A DNA stretch of 64,000 nucleotides from Flavobacteriales bacterium (GCA_020635815.1 JACJZB010000001.1:654674-718673); one strand, 5' to 3'. Shown: positions 1 to 9,075, numbered from the stretch's first letter. Notes: generated by a model from the sequence alone, not told the origin. Made by a program: numbers and translations.

Positions 1-269
1 TACTCAGGAGATAAGAAATAGATTTGCTCATCTTTAAAGTTCGTAATTAAACTTTCTATTAATTCTTTACACGAACTTTCTGTAAAATATAAATCAACCA
101 CAATAGCTGCTGGTTTTTTTACTTTTAGTTTTTTAACATCAAAGTCCTTAAAACTAATGTCGTAGCTTTCATAGTAAATATCAGTGTCAATATATTCAGA
201 AAGATAACTGTTACCAGAATTACTAATAAAGTAAATTGTGAAGGGAGGTTTTTTGCTGGAATTTATCAT
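1..269 (-). CDS. truncated hypothetical protein, N-terminal part (left window edge)
   Basis: An open minus-strand frame starts at an ATG at 267-269 and runs off the left edge with no stop, giving 89 visible residues beginning MINSSKKPPFTIYFISNSG. It alternates predicted strands and helices; a hydrophobic strand ends in VVDLYF and a later strand reads IYFLSPE. That spacing resembles the phospho-acceptor Asp strand and following strand of a response-regulator receiver fold, but the usual acidic pair after strand 1 is not visible. I treat the family as unassigned. No in-frame ATG lies upstream of this start. It is divergent from the DUF2235 gene at 383. Confidence 0.55.
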   Translation of the reverse strand, partial: MINSSKKPPFTIYFISNSGNSYLSEYIDTDIYYESYDISFKDFDVKKLKVKKPAAIVVDLYFTESSCKELIESLITNFKDEQIYFLSPE

Positions 270-382
270 GGCCGTCAGTTTAAAGAGTTTCTGTGTATAT
301 AAACGTATAAACTTGCTATTTGGATGTTTTGATATAACCTTTTTTTTATGCAATTTTATTAACGGTATAAAAATATAGCAAA

Positions 383-1405
383 ATGAAACGTATTGTAATT
401 TGTTCGGATGGTACATGGAATAAACCAGAAGAAAACTTAAATGAAGATTTTCCAACCAATGTTTTAAAGTTTTCAAGAGCAGTAAAACCAATTGATGACA
501 AAGGGATTGCACAAATAGTGTTTTACGATTGGGGTATAGGTTCGTATCACAATAGTGTTGGAGGAGGTGCTTTTGGAGCAGGATTGGATAAGAACATTAT
601 GGACGCTTATCGCTTTATTGTGCATAATTACAATGAGGGAGATGAAATATATTTGTTTGGCTTTAGTAGAGGAGCATACACGGTTAGGAGTTTGGCAGGT
701 TTAATGAATAATTGTAGCGTGCTAAAAAAAGAACATGCTAACCGTATTAATGAGGCTTATGAGTTGTATAAAAATCCAAATGAAAAGCCAAGTGGAGATT
801 TTTCGGTAAGCTATAGAAAGCTTTACTCGGTAACCGATAAAGTACCCATCCATTTTGTTGGAGTTTGGGATACAGTAGGCTCTATGGGCTTGCCTTCAAG
901 TATTTTTGGGTTTATAAAGAAAAAACATTTGTTTTATGATTCAAAAATAGGTTCTATCGTAAAAACTGCCCGACATGCTTTATCTATTGATGAATTACGA
1001 AAAGATTTTAAACCAACAATTTGGGAACAAGATTCAGCAGGTAAGGTTGATTTAAAACAAGTCTGGTTTTCGGGGGTTCATTCTGATGTTGGGGGGAGTT
1101 ATGGTCCCGATATAAATGGATTTACATTAAGTGATATCCCTATGATTTGGATGAAAGAGCAAGCAGAAAAGCAAAAACTACAATTTCAACCTCATATTGA
1201 TGCCGTAACGTTAAACCCATTTGCAGAGCAGAATGATGAATTTAAAAAACATTACAAATGGTTAGGTAAATATTCAAGAAAAATTTTACCAGAAACTCCT
1301 TTGCACATAAGTGTAAAACAACGGTATGAAAATAATGAAAAAGAGATGCCTAGTAACTTAGCGAAATACGTTAAGGAGTATGGCTGGAATGTTTTTAAAG
1401 ATTAA
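383..1405 (+). CDS. DUF2235 domain alpha/beta hydrolase (Tle1-like fold)
   Basis: 340 residues. The N-terminus MKRIVICSDGTWNKP is the hallmark of DUF2235, the fold also used by Tle1 phospholipase effectors of type VI secretion. The nucleophile elbow GFSRGA lies at about residues 93-98, a candidate catalytic Asp is in FVGVWDTVGS near 160, and a candidate catalytic His is in FSGVHSDVGG near 235. There is no signal peptide or membrane segment, so a cytoplasmic serine hydrolase is likely; the substrate is unknown. No type VI component, VgrG or immunity-like gene lies beside it, so an effector role is not supported. It converges with the ABC permease gene, whose stop abuts its own. Confidence 0.85.
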   Translation: MKRIVICSDGTWNKPEENLNEDFPTNVLKFSRAVKPIDDKGIAQIVFYDWGIGSYHNSVGGGAFGAGLDKNIMDAYRFIVHNYNEGDEIYLFGFSRGAYTVRSLAGLMNNCSVLKKEHANRINEAYELYKNPNEKPSGDFSVSYRKLYSVTDKVPIHFVGVWDTVGSMGLPSSIFGFIKKKHLFYDSKIGSIVKTARHALSIDELRKDFKPTIWEQDSAGKVDLKQVWFSGVHSDVGGSYGPDINGFTLSDIPMIWMKEQAEKQKLQFQPHIDAVTLNPFAEQNDEFKKHYKWLGKYSRKILPETPLHISVKQRYENNEKEMPSNLAKYVKEYGWNVFKD

Positions 1406-2185
1406 TTATTTGATGTCCTTTTTTGTAAGAATGAAATAAGAAATACCCCAAAATATGAGGATATAAACTACAGCTACTATTACGGTTGTAGCTAAAGAAA
1501 TAGTTTCAGGAGCTGTTGGTCCCATTTGGTTTACCATTATCCCATTAGGAGTAGGGAAAGGTGTAAGGTTAGATATAATTTTCATTGGAAAGTATTGATC
1601 AATAGGAGAAGGCACAAAAGCTCTTATAATGCTTTCAACCAATATCGAGCATAAAAATGTAATGATAGACATTGCAGAAGATCTTATAATAATGGCGATT
1701 ATTAACCCAACGGTCATATAGCCTAAGGATTGAACAAAGTAGATGAGTAGATAGTTGATGTCTTTTAAAAATAAACCAGCATCGCTTCCAGATATAAATC
1801 CAAATAAAGCCCCTATTACAAATAGGTATAATGTACAGAAAAACGCAAAAGAGGTCATTAAAAGTACCTTAGAAACGATAAAATCAGCTTTATTTTGACC
1901 ATCAATTACATGTTGTCGAAAGGTTTTGAATGAAAACTCATTACAAACCAAAATAACCAATAACATCCCTATTAAAAGATTAAACCAACTGGCTATGTAT
2001 GTTACATTATTCCATACATTAGGAAAGTTATACATTGTAGCAAAATCAATAGGAAAGCCTTCTATCTTTATTTGACCAGCACCATAAAAAACAATTGGAG
2101 TAAAAATGAAAAACAATCCAAAAATAACCCAGAAAGTAGTGAAAGGGATAATTTTTTTGTATTCTATTTTTAGTAAATCCAACAT
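1406..2185 (-). CDS. ABC-2 type transporter permease
   Basis: 259 residues with about six hydrophobic segments: one near residues 15-40, others near 60-80, 105-130, 145-170 and 175-190, and a final one near 230-255 before the short tail ILTKKDIK. It has the layout of an ABC-2 permease of the NatB/bacitracin-exporter kind and begins MLDLLKIEYKKIIPFTTFW. The gene follows directly on the stop codon of the ATPase gene at 2186 on the same strand, so the two are almost certainly co-transcribed and form one exporter. The substrate cannot be read from the sequence. Confidence 0.85.
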   Translation of the reverse strand: MLDLLKIEYKKIIPFTTFWVIFGLFFIFTPIVFYGAGQIKIEGFPIDFATMYNFPNVWNNVTYIASWFNLLIGMLLVILVCNEFSFKTFRQHVIDGQNKADFIVSKVLLMTSFAFFCTLYLFVIGALFGFISGSDAGLFLKDINYLLIYFVQSLGYMTVGLIIAIIIRSSAMSIITFLCSILVESIIRAFVPSPIDQYFPMKIISNLTPFPTPNGIMVNQMGPTAPETISLATTVIVAVVYILIFWGISYFILTKKDIK

Positions 2186-3073
2186 CTATTTTATAAGTTC
2201 TAAAAAGTTTGATTCTAAATCAGATTTTTGAACACCTAATTCGGAAAGTATAATTCCTTTGTCAAACAAGCATTTATTTAAATATGCAGTATCTTTTCCT
2301 TCCATCAAGGTTAAATATACTTTGTTGCTAGTCGATGTTATGTTGTTAACACCTTCAATTTGTCTTAAGCAAGCTTTTAAGAGGTTTAAGTCATCAGCAA
2401 CAACATAAACTTGTTCTTGTTTGTTTAATACTTTATGTATAGAACCAGAAGTTAACAAGTTACCTTGTTTTAAAACAGCAACATGAGTACAAACTTTTTC
2501 TACCTCATCTAAAATATGGCTCGCCATTATGATGGTTTTTCCTTGACTAGCTAAATCTTTTATAATTGTTCTGATTTCAGCAATTCCTTGAGGGTCTAAT
2601 CCGTTTGTTGGTTCATCTAAAACTAAAATTTCTAGATTACCAAGAAGGGCAGAGGCAATAGCTAATCGTTGCTTCATACCCAAGGAGAATGTTTTAAATT
2701 TAGAGTTTGCTCTACCAATTAAATTTACAACTGTTAAAACTCTATCAACGTCACTCTCATCAACTTGTTTTATTTTACAAACAATAGATAAATTTTGACG
2801 AGCAGTTAAGTAAGGGTAGAAGTTAGGTGTTTCTAATAAGGCACCTATTTTTTTTCTTGTGAATTTAGTTGGAGACTTACCATTCCAGCTAAAAGTTCCA
2901 CTATCTGCTTTTAAAACATCTAGAATTATACCTAGGGTAGTTGTTTTTCCACTTCCGTTGGGCCCTAAAATACCAAAAACCTCTCCTAGATTAATTTGTA
3001 AACTAAGATTGTTTAAGGCTTTTACTTTGCCGTAACTTTTTGATAATCCGTTTATTTTGAGTACTGTATTCAA
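2186..3073 (-). CDS. ABC transporter ATP-binding protein
   Basis: 295 residues. It carries Walker A GPNGSGKTT near residues 38-46, the signature region FSLGMKQRLAIASALL near 130-145 (LGMKQ in place of LSGGQ, common in the NatA/CcmA group) and Walker B ILVLDEPTNGLDP near 150-162, followed by the switch His in IIMASHILDE. The C-terminal ~90 residues form the small extra domain typical of drug or bacitracin exporter ATPases. It is the first gene of a two-gene minus-strand unit with the permease directly downstream. Confidence 0.92.
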   Translation of the reverse strand: MNTVLKINGLSKSYGKVKALNNLSLQINLGEVFGILGPNGSGKTTTLGIILDVLKADSGTFSWNGKSPTKFTRKKIGALLETPNFYPYLTARQNLSIVCKIKQVDESDVDRVLTVVNLIGRANSKFKTFSLGMKQRLAIASALLGNLEILVLDEPTNGLDPQGIAEIRTIIKDLASQGKTIIMASHILDEVEKVCTHVAVLKQGNLLTSGSIHKVLNKQEQVYVVADDLNLLKACLRQIEGVNNITSTSNKVYLTLMEGKDTAYLNKCLFDKGIILSELGVQKSDLESNFLELIK

Positions 3074-3239
3074 TTTTATAATATATACGCTACAAGATAT
3101 AAAAAGGGTTATGATATTGCAAATTCAATATTATATTTTATGAATTATTAACGTATATATTTTTAAGTGTTGTGTTCTTTATTTAAAGCAAAATATGAGT
3201 TTAAATCATTAACTTCGTCTACATAATGTAAATTAGAGT

Positions 3240-3746
3240 ATGAAAAATATTTTTTTATTAATTATTGGTGTAATCGTTTTTTATTCATGTGATAATAAAC
3301 AAAAAGAAATGAGTTCTATAAATCCAGTAAATTGGAATAAAAGAGCGGTAGAACTAAACTCTAATGATTCTCTAATTTATGGCGAAACTTATCTTTCGAT
3401 ATATTCTCAAATATATAGTTACACTGAGCATTTAACTCATGATTTGACCTCAACAATAAGTATGCGAAATACAAGTTTAACGGATACCATTTATATGATT
3501 AGAGCAAATTATTATGATACTCATGGGAAATTAATTAGAACATATTTTAAAAATCCAATTTATATAGCACCAATGGAAACGGTTTCTATAGTTATTGATG
3601 AAACCGATAAAGAAGGGGGGACAGGTGCCAACTTTATTTTTGATTGGGCAATAAAACCACATACAACAGAGCCAATATTTGAGGGGATTCAACTTTCTAC
3701 TGCTGGTAGAATATCGTTTACAACAAATGGAATAAGAACAAAATAA
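3240..3746 (+). CDS. DUF3124-type lipoprotein
   Basis: 168 residues. The N-terminus MKNIFLLIIGVIVFYSCDN is a lipoprotein signal with lipobox FYSC, predicting lipidated Cys at residue 17. The remainder (YLSIYSQIYSYTEH, ISMRNTSLTDTIYMIRANYY, then a Gly-rich GGTGANFIFDW) matches the beta-sandwich pattern of the DUF3124 family as I know it. The function is unknown. A possible -7 box, TAACTTCG, lies at 3210-3217. The gene ends 10 bp before the YitT gene, so the two may be co-transcribed. Confidence 0.75.
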   Translation: MKNIFLLIIGVIVFYSCDNKQKEMSSINPVNWNKRAVELNSNDSLIYGETYLSIYSQIYSYTEHLTHDLTSTISMRNTSLTDTIYMIRANYYDTHGKLIRTYFKNPIYIAPMETVSIVIDETDKEGGTGANFIFDWAIKPHTTEPIFEGIQLSTAGRISFTTNGIRTK

Positions 3747-3756
3747 GGTTATTTCG

Positions 3757-4728
3757 TTGAGAGACTTTTTAAAAAAAATAGTTGTTCGTTCAACTTTTAA
3801 AAAAGCACTTAAGCTTGAGAAAAGTAAAGAGCTTTCGGATTATGTATTAGCAAAAGGTTATCGAAAGTTAAAAATAAATACTAAAAGAACAGTAAAAGAT
3901 TTTTTCCTAATTACTATTGGAATTTTTTTAGCTGCATTTGGATTTAAAGGGTTTTTGCTAACTAACCATTTTATAGATGGAGGGGCAACAGGAATATCGC
4001 TATTAATTTCGGCTTTAACGGAAATACCTTTACATTACTTAATTATTGTTGTAAATGCTCCATTTATATTTTTGGCTTACAGCATTATGGGGCGAAAGTT
4101 TGCTGTAAAAACTGTTTTGGCAATTACAGGGTTGGCAATTTGTTTAGCAACAGTTACTTTTCCTAATGTAACTAACGATAATTTGTTGGTATCTATATTT
4201 GGAGGTTTTTTCCTTGGTGCAGGAATAGGTTTTGCTGTAAGAGGAGGTGCTGTTATTGATGGAACAGAAGTGTTAGCAATATTTGTAAGTAGAAAAGTAG
4301 GAGCAACGGTTGGTGATGTAATTATTGTAATTAATATTATGATATTCTCTGCTGCTGCATATTTGTTAGGCGTAGAGATAGCATTATATTCTATGATTAC
4401 CTATATAGCTGCTTCTAAGACTTTAGATTTTATTATTGAAGGTATTGAAGAGTATATTGGTGTAACGATAGTTTCTCCACATAGTGATGAAATTAAAAGG
4501 ATGATTATTCATGATATAGGTAGAGGAGTTACGATATATAAAGGAGAAAGAGGCTTTGGTAAAACTGGAGAGTCGCAAGAAATGGATATTGTTTATTCTG
4601 TAATTACGAGATTAGATATTAACAAACTAAATACAGAGGTGCAAAAAATAGATCCTAATGCTTTTGTGGTTATGCATAGTGTTAAAGATATTAAAGGAGG
4701 GATGATTAAAAGAAGACCTCTACATTAA
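3757..4728 (+). CDS. YitT family membrane protein (DUF161 + DUF2179)
   Basis: 323 residues starting at TTG; no ATG lies upstream in frame after the preceding stop. A ~45-residue cytoplasmic lead is followed by five or six membrane segments between about 48 and 225, including GGATGISLLISALTEIP near 75-90 and the conserved GGAVIDGTEVLAI near 165-180. The C-terminal ~90 residues form the soluble DUF2179 domain (RGVTIYKGERGFGKTGES). These features define the YitT family, whose transport substrate is not established. It follows the lipoprotein gene by 10 bp and converges with the M28 peptidase gene. Confidence 0.88.
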   Translation: MRDFLKKIVVRSTFKKALKLEKSKELSDYVLAKGYRKLKINTKRTVKDFFLITIGIFLAAFGFKGFLLTNHFIDGGATGISLLISALTEIPLHYLIIVVNAPFIFLAYSIMGRKFAVKTVLAITGLAICLATVTFPNVTNDNLLVSIFGGFFLGAGIGFAVRGGAVIDGTEVLAIFVSRKVGATVGDVIIVINIMIFSAAAYLLGVEIALYSMITYIAASKTLDFIIEGIEEYIGVTIVSPHSDEIKRMIIHDIGRGVTIYKGERGFGKTGESQEMDIVYSVITRLDINKLNTEVQKIDPNAFVVMHSVKDIKGGMIKRRPLH

Positions 4729-6087
4729 TCACTTTAAACTCTCGTCCATTAAGTAAACCATAGTAGCCATTGCTGCAGCACCTAATTCCAACTCACGTTT
4801 GTTTACAGTTTCAAAAACATCAGCAGCAGAATGATGGTAATTAAAATAAGCTTGAGAGTTTATAGCCATTCCTAATTGCATCATATCAGGGTAATATTCT
4901 TTCAGAGGTCCGATATCAACTCCACCATATCCATTTTTAAACTTTAATAAATCATAGTCAGCAAGTAATTCTTTATGTTTTAGAACTATCTCAAGGTAGT
5001 TTTTATTCTCAACTACATCAAACCCAATGGGTAAGAAACCACCCCTATCGCTTTCTATGGCACAAACATGTTCTTCGTTGGCTTCTTTAGCTAATTTGGC
5101 ATAAGATTTACCTCCTAAGTTCCCGTTCTCCTCATTCATAAACAATACACAACGAATCGTATGGTTAGGCTTGTAATTAAGCGTTTTCAATATTCTTAAG
5201 GCTTCAATACTGTGTACAATGCCAGCACCATCATCATGAGCACCTTCGCCAACATCCCAAGAATCAAGATGACCACCAATCGTAATTATCTTATTGTCTT
5301 TTCCAGTTATTTCTGCAATTACGTTGTAGGAAGTGACATCAGGAAATGTTTTACAGTCCATTTCCATTTTTAAAGTAACCTTTCCTTGTTTTAACCACTT
5401 ACTTACTTCATCAGCATTTTGAGTGCTCATTGCTGCAGCAGGAATTTTAGTCACGTTATCATCAAAATGAGTACTACCTGTATGTGGATAATTGTCGTTA
5501 GGTGTGGCTAAAGAACGAATTACAATTGCTTTTGCACCTAATTTTGAAGCTTCATTAGCACCATTGCCGCGTAAGGGATAACAGCCACCATAAGCTTGAA
5601 ATGTATTGATGTGTTTTTGATTAAAAGCCTCACTTAAAAAAACTATTTTATCTTTTATTTTATCAGTAGATAAAAGTTTTAAAGCTTCAACATTTTTTAC
5701 TTCAATTAATTCGCCACTAATTAATCCATTTGTTCCAACAGAACCTCCTAAAGCCAATATATTTAACTTTAAAATGTCTCCCTTTTCATTTTCTATCCAA
5801 GCTGCCTCAGTAGTTCCTCTTTCCCAGTGAGGAACTTGAATTTCTTGTAAATATACTTTGTCAAAATGATAAGATTTTAATAGTTTTTCACCCCATTTTA
5901 CTGCCATTTCAGCTTCGGCTGAGCCAGTAACTCTAGCTCCAATGTCCTTACAAAGTGAGCGAAGGTTTTCGTATGCTTCTCCATTTTCTAATGCTTGGTT
6001 GTAAATGTTCCTAATAAAAGTAGAGTCTGCTTGAGCTTTTGTATTTGTAAAGCTAAAAAGGAGTAGGAGAGGTAATAAAAATTTCAT
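4729..6087 (-). CDS. secreted M28 family metallopeptidase (carboxypeptidase Q-like)
   Basis: 452 residues from the ATG at 6087. A longer frame to 6117 exists, but only the internal Met gives a clean signal peptide, MKFLLPLLLLFSFTNTKAQA. A protease-associated insert spans roughly residues 110-250. The zinc and catalytic residues follow in family order: IGGHLDSWDVG (His, Asp), GAHDDGAG (bridging Asp), FMNEENGNLGG (catalytic and ligand Glu), AIESDRGGF (Asp) and YHHSAADVF (His). The pattern is that of a periplasmic aminopeptidase/dipeptidase resembling plasma glutamate carboxypeptidase. All ligands are intact, so it should be active. Confidence 0.9.
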   Translation of the reverse strand: MKFLLPLLLLFSFTNTKAQADSTFIRNIYNQALENGEAYENLRSLCKDIGARVTGSAEAEMAVKWGEKLLKSYHFDKVYLQEIQVPHWERGTTEAAWIENEKGDILKLNILALGGSVGTNGLISGELIEVKNVEALKLLSTDKIKDKIVFLSEAFNQKHINTFQAYGGCYPLRGNGANEASKLGAKAIVIRSLATPNDNYPHTGSTHFDDNVTKIPAAAMSTQNADEVSKWLKQGKVTLKMEMDCKTFPDVTSYNVIAEITGKDNKIITIGGHLDSWDVGEGAHDDGAGIVHSIEALRILKTLNYKPNHTIRCVLFMNEENGNLGGKSYAKLAKEANEEHVCAIESDRGGFLPIGFDVVENKNYLEIVLKHKELLADYDLLKFKNGYGGVDIGPLKEYYPDMMQLGMAINSQAYFNYHHSAADVFETVNKRELELGAAAMATMVYLMDESLK

Positions 6088-6169
6088 AATTGTTATTTTC
6101 GGTAAATGTACATACATCTATTTTTATTTAAAAGAAGAATAAATCGAGAAAATTGGTAAGCTGATTCTT

Positions 6170-6778
6170 TTAAAATTTTTCGTTGATTAACGGCAAACTT
6201 AAATTTTTAATCACGGCAACGGTTCTTGTGGCAATAATTATAGCTCCTGAAATAATAGTATTTATGATGTCGTTAACACCAAAATAGTTGAGCGAAACAT
6301 AGGTAATAGCTCCAGCAAAACAAGCTGTAGCATAAATTTCTTTTCTAAATATTAATGGAATTTCAGTACATAAAATATCTCGAATAACGCCACCAAAAGT
6401 AGCAGTCATTACTCCAAACATAACGGCAACTTCTGTTGGTGCATTAAGTAGTAAAGCTTTTTGAACGCCCAAAATGGTAAATAAACTTATTCCAATGGTA
6501 TCGAATAAGAAAATGGTTTTGCTCATTTTTTGAGTAAACTTTTTGAATAACAATGCAAAGAAAGCACCAGCTAAAACAATATAAATGTATTTGGTTTCTA
6601 AAATCCAGCCTATTTCTACATTTAAAAGCAAGTCTCTTAAGGTTCCGCCACCAAGAGCGGTAACAAAAGCAATGATGAAGCCACCAAATAAGTCTAATTT
6701 TTTGTTGGATGCCGTAAGTATTCCACTCATGGCAAAAACAAAAACGCCGATATAATCGAGTATATAAAGAATAGACAT
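6170..6778 (-). CDS. trimeric intracellular cation channel (TRIC/UPF0126) protein
   Basis: 202 residues with seven hydrophobic segments arranged as two repeats. Each repeat carries the family signature at the same relative place: GGGTLRDLLL near residues 43-52 and GGVIRDILC near 129-137. These glycine/Arg-Asp motifs define the UPF0126/TRIC family (YadS and YicG in E. coli), inner-membrane proteins forming trimeric cation-selective pores. It is 8 bp upstream of the DUF1569 gene's start side on the same strand and may share its transcript. Confidence 0.92.
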   Translation of the reverse strand: MSILYILDYIGVFVFAMSGILTASNKKLDLFGGFIIAFVTALGGGTLRDLLLNVEIGWILETKYIYIVLAGAFFALLFKKFTQKMSKTIFLFDTIGISLFTILGVQKALLLNAPTEVAVMFGVMTATFGGVIRDILCTEIPLIFRKEIYATACFAGAITYVSLNYFGVNDIINTIISGAIIIATRTVAVIKNLSLPLINEKF

Positions 6779-6786
6779 AAGAGTTG

Positions 6787-7242
6787 TTAAGCTTTTAAAA
6801 TATCGTTTATAATGTTGATGTGATGTTGTGTGTGCATTTCTATAAAAGTGATACTTTTATCTCGTTTCAGCATTCCAAATAGTGGATGCTCGAAATTACT
6901 TTTTTCTGGTAAACTATTAAGCTTAGCAACCATTTTTTTTGCTTCGGCTAATTGTTGCTGTATTTCTGTTGAGGTGATTACTTCTTTTGGTGTTACGCGT
7001 TTTGGGGCTTTAGCTTTACCACGTGGAAACGAACCTTTTAAGAAAATAAGGAATCGCCATTTATTAAATTTCCATTTATAATCATCGGGGTTAGATGCTA
7101 TTAATGTTTTACTTGTAAGAATAATTACTTTTAAACTGTGGTCGATGTGCCAATCCACTCCTTTTTCAGAAACAGAAGGTTTAATTGTATTTGAATGTTC
7201 GAGTGATTTATTTAAAGTATTGAGTTGTTGGAGTAGTTTCAT
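6787..7242 (-). CDS. DUF1569 (DinB-like) protein
   Basis: 151 residues, soluble. It has WHIDHSLKVI near residues 31-40 and a C-terminal EMHTQHHINIINDI near 135-148, giving His residues at the positions expected for the metal site of DinB/YfiT-like four-helix bundles. The overall pattern (LxxLNxxLxH at the start, FPRGKAKAPKRV in the middle) is that of DUF1569. No reaction is established for the family. It is transcribed toward the TRIC gene with an 8 bp gap. Confidence 0.8.
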   Translation of the reverse strand: MKLLQQLNTLNKSLEHSNTIKPSVSEKGVDWHIDHSLKVIILTSKTLIASNPDDYKWKFNKWRFLIFLKGSFPRGKAKAPKRVTPKEVITSTEIQQQLAEAKKMVAKLNSLPEKSNFEHPLFGMLKRDKSITFIEMHTQHHINIINDILKA

Positions 7243-7288
7243 GGTTTACGAAAATAGAAAAATATAATGGCACAACGATTACATTAAA

Positions 7289-7485
7289 GATACTATTCTG
7301 TTTTTTTACCGCTGTTCAGTTAAGGTTTTGTAAATCTCACAATAACTAAAACCTATTTGTTGGTGCGAGTTTAGTATAACGTAACTCGTTCCTTTTTTAA
7401 GTTTTTCACTTCTTATCTTGTTGCTGTAAGTCCAAGTTACGCTACGCTAAACTTGAACTAGCGAGCATTTTCTACTCGCGGTAGC
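7289..7485. repeat. 197 bp direct repeat, copy 1 (hairpin-rich intergenic element)
   Basis: Nearly identical to 7685-7880: one T fewer in a T-run and one C/T change are the differences I find. It contains two hairpin-forming cores. One is built on CGAGTT...AACTCG, within a stretch starting GGTGCGAGTTTAG. The other is built on CAAGTT...AACTTG with an ACGCTACGCTA centre. A third small stem, GCGAG...CTCGC, closes the unit. The first core recurs, reversed, at 25.79 and 25.95 kb. No open reading frame of note lies inside. Confidence 0.9.
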
Positions 7486-7684
7486 GGGGATTCTTTACGA
7501 AAATTTTGTCATCCTGAGCTTGTCGAAGGATATACAAAATAAAATGAAGAATCTAATAAAATACAAAAGCGTAGTTACAAACTAGGCTAAGTTGAGATTA
7601 TAAAATCTATAATTCTCTACTTATAGTAGTAAATAAAACATTTTATTACCATGAGTTACACTGCGTTAATCTCGCGGGAGCGGG
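7486..7684. other. gene-free spacer between the two long repeat copies
   Basis: No coding frame is supported here. The stretch holds a fragment reading CATCCTGAGCTTGTCGAAGG at 7510-7529, a dispersed motif also partly present at 25.75 kb. It also holds the 28 nt element at 7567-7594 and a degenerate repeat end (GAGTTACACTGCG, CTCGCGGGAGCGGGGA) just before copy 2. The whole 7243-7893 interval is therefore repeat-derived rather than a decayed gene. Confidence 0.6.
7567..7594. repeat. 28 nt dispersed repeat, copy 1
   Basis: It begins AAGCGTAGTTACAAACTA and ends GCTAAGTTG. It matches 36717-36743 with a few substitutions. It lies between the two copies of the 197 bp repeat. Confidence 0.55.
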
Positions 7685-7880
7685 GATACTATTCTGTTTT
7701 TTACCGCTGTTCAGTTAAGGTTTTGTAAATCTCACAATAACTAAAACCTATTTGTTGGTGCGAGTTTAGTATAACGTAACTCGTTCCTTTTTTAAGTTTT
7801 TTACTTCTTATCTTGTTGCTGTAAGTCCAAGTTACGCTACGCTAAACTTGAACTAGCGAGCATTTTCTACTCGCGGTAGC
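7685..7880. repeat. 197 bp direct repeat, copy 2
   Basis: Second copy of the 7289-7485 element, starting at the same GATACTATTCTG and ending at the same CTCGCGGTAGC. The flanks differ immediately outside these limits. It ends 13 bp from the stop codon of the membrane-protein gene at 7894, so it forms that gene's 3' flank on the minus strand. Confidence 0.9.
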
Positions 7881-7893
7881 AGAGGGTGTATAT

Positions 7894-9075
7894 TTAAAAG
7901 TTGGAGCCTGCACCGCCACCACCAAACTCACCACCATTAAAAATGTCTTCGTTTGGTGTTTCAGGTAAGTTGTTGCCACCTAAAGTTTGGTTAGCCACAA
8001 TTGCTGTTAGGTTTTGTGAGCTCCATTGGTCGTTTAGCAATTTGGCTGTGGTAAACCCATTGTGCATCTGTTTTAAATAGTTAACCAATAAAAAAGCAAT
8101 GGTTATTAAAATGGCTCCTGAAAGGGTAATGGTTAACATCGGCATTCCTAAACTAAAATAATATTTTAGTGTAATTACGCTCAAGGCAATGGTTAATAAG
8201 CCTGTTCTTATAAGTAAAATGGATTTGTGTTTTACGCCAAAATAAATGTAAGTGATAGGAATTAAAACAGTAAAGCCATAAAACAAGAAAGCAAAAGGAA
8301 TATCGTCTTGCGCGGCTAAATTAAGCCCCATTAGCTCTATGCTCAGCTCACGAACCACAAAATAATTACCTGAAATGTAAAAAGTAAGTAAAGCTAATGT
8401 TTGTCCAAGTATAAAATGATTTTCGAAAATAATGTTGGTTAGTTTTATTTTAAGTTTTTTTATTCCAAAATAAACCCCACCAAAAACAAGCATAAAAATA
8501 AAAGGGAGTAGGGCTTCAATGGTTCCGCCAATAGAAAAAACAAGTTGAAAGATAAACCAGCCTAGGAAGATAAAAGTAGCCATTAAGGCTAATAAGTTTA
8601 AATAACGGATTGCTGCAAAAGCAGAAAAGAGTAATCCAACCAACGGATAAACAAGCATATTGATATGATCTCCAGCAAGTAATCCAAAAGCAATAAAAGA
8701 TAAGCCCGTATAAATACCAGCTTCGGTAACTCCCGAAAGGTAGTGGTTGTTCTTTTTTATTAATACCAAATCGGTAATAACCATTGTTGAAACTCCAGTA
8801 ATAAACAACATAATTTGAATTGCACTTTGCGAGTTTATATCGATAAAGATTAAGCTCATAGGTCCTGAAACAGTAGAAAGACCAATAAGGGTAAGAATAA
8901 AAAAGAGTACCCGAATAAATATTGATGGACTATACAGTTTAGAGGTATAGATTATATTGATGTTTTGCCATTGTTCTTGGCTAATTACTTTGCTTTTATA
9001 CAAGTTTTTAGCTTTAGTAAGCACTTTCTTTTTTTCTAACTCGGCTATATTGTAGGCTACAATTTTATTAATCAT
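7894..9075 (-). CDS. multi-pass membrane protein of unknown function (pairs with DUF2157 protein)
   Basis: 393 residues. A ~50-residue soluble N-terminus (MINKIVAYNIAELEKKKVL) precedes about nine to ten hydrophobic segments up to residue ~335. The tail is soluble and ends in a Gly-rich NGGEFGGGGAGSNF. The N-terminal helix-then-membrane organisation resembles its neighbour, and both look like DUF2157-type integral membrane proteins, but this one is less certain. It overlaps the upstream gene by 8 bp, so the pair is translationally coupled and probably forms one complex. Confidence 0.65.
   Translation of the reverse strand: MINKIVAYNIAELEKKKVLTKAKNLYKSKVISQEQWQNINIIYTSKLYSPSIFIRVLFFILTLIGLSTVSGPMSLIFIDINSQSAIQIMLFITGVSTMVITDLVLIKKNNHYLSGVTEAGIYTGLSFIAFGLLAGDHINMLVYPLVGLLFSAFAAIRYLNLLALMATFIFLGWFIFQLVFSIGGTIEALLPFIFMLVFGGVYFGIKKLKIKLTNIIFENHFILGQTLALLTFYISGNYFVVRELSIELMGLNLAAQDDIPFAFLFYGFTVLIPITYIYFGVKHKSILLIRTGLLTIALSVITLKYYFSLGMPMLTITLSGAILITIAFLLVNYLKQMHNGFTTAKLLNDQWSSQNLTAIVANQTLGGNNLPETPNEDIFNGGEFGGGGAGSNF

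Noticed and set aside
383..1405. DUF2235 protein as a type VI secretion effector with immunity partner
   Set aside because: Fold shared with Tle1 only; no type VI gene, VgrG, PAAR or immunity-like gene in the window, and neighbours are an ABC exporter.
4729..6117. Start of the M28 peptidase at 6117
   Set aside because: The ten extra residues precede and spoil the signal peptide; ATG 6087 gives a clean one.
6830..7081. Plus-strand open frame opposite the DUF1569 gene, and similar antisense frames elsewhere (for example 11059-11271, 17497-17727, 33807-34157)
   Set aside because: Antisense to clearly recognisable genes, with no family resemblance and no promoter.
7289..7880. Direct repeats as ends of an insertion sequence or MITE pair with a cargo
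   Set aside because: The 200 bp between copies has no open frame, no target-site duplication and no terminal inverted repeats at the borders.
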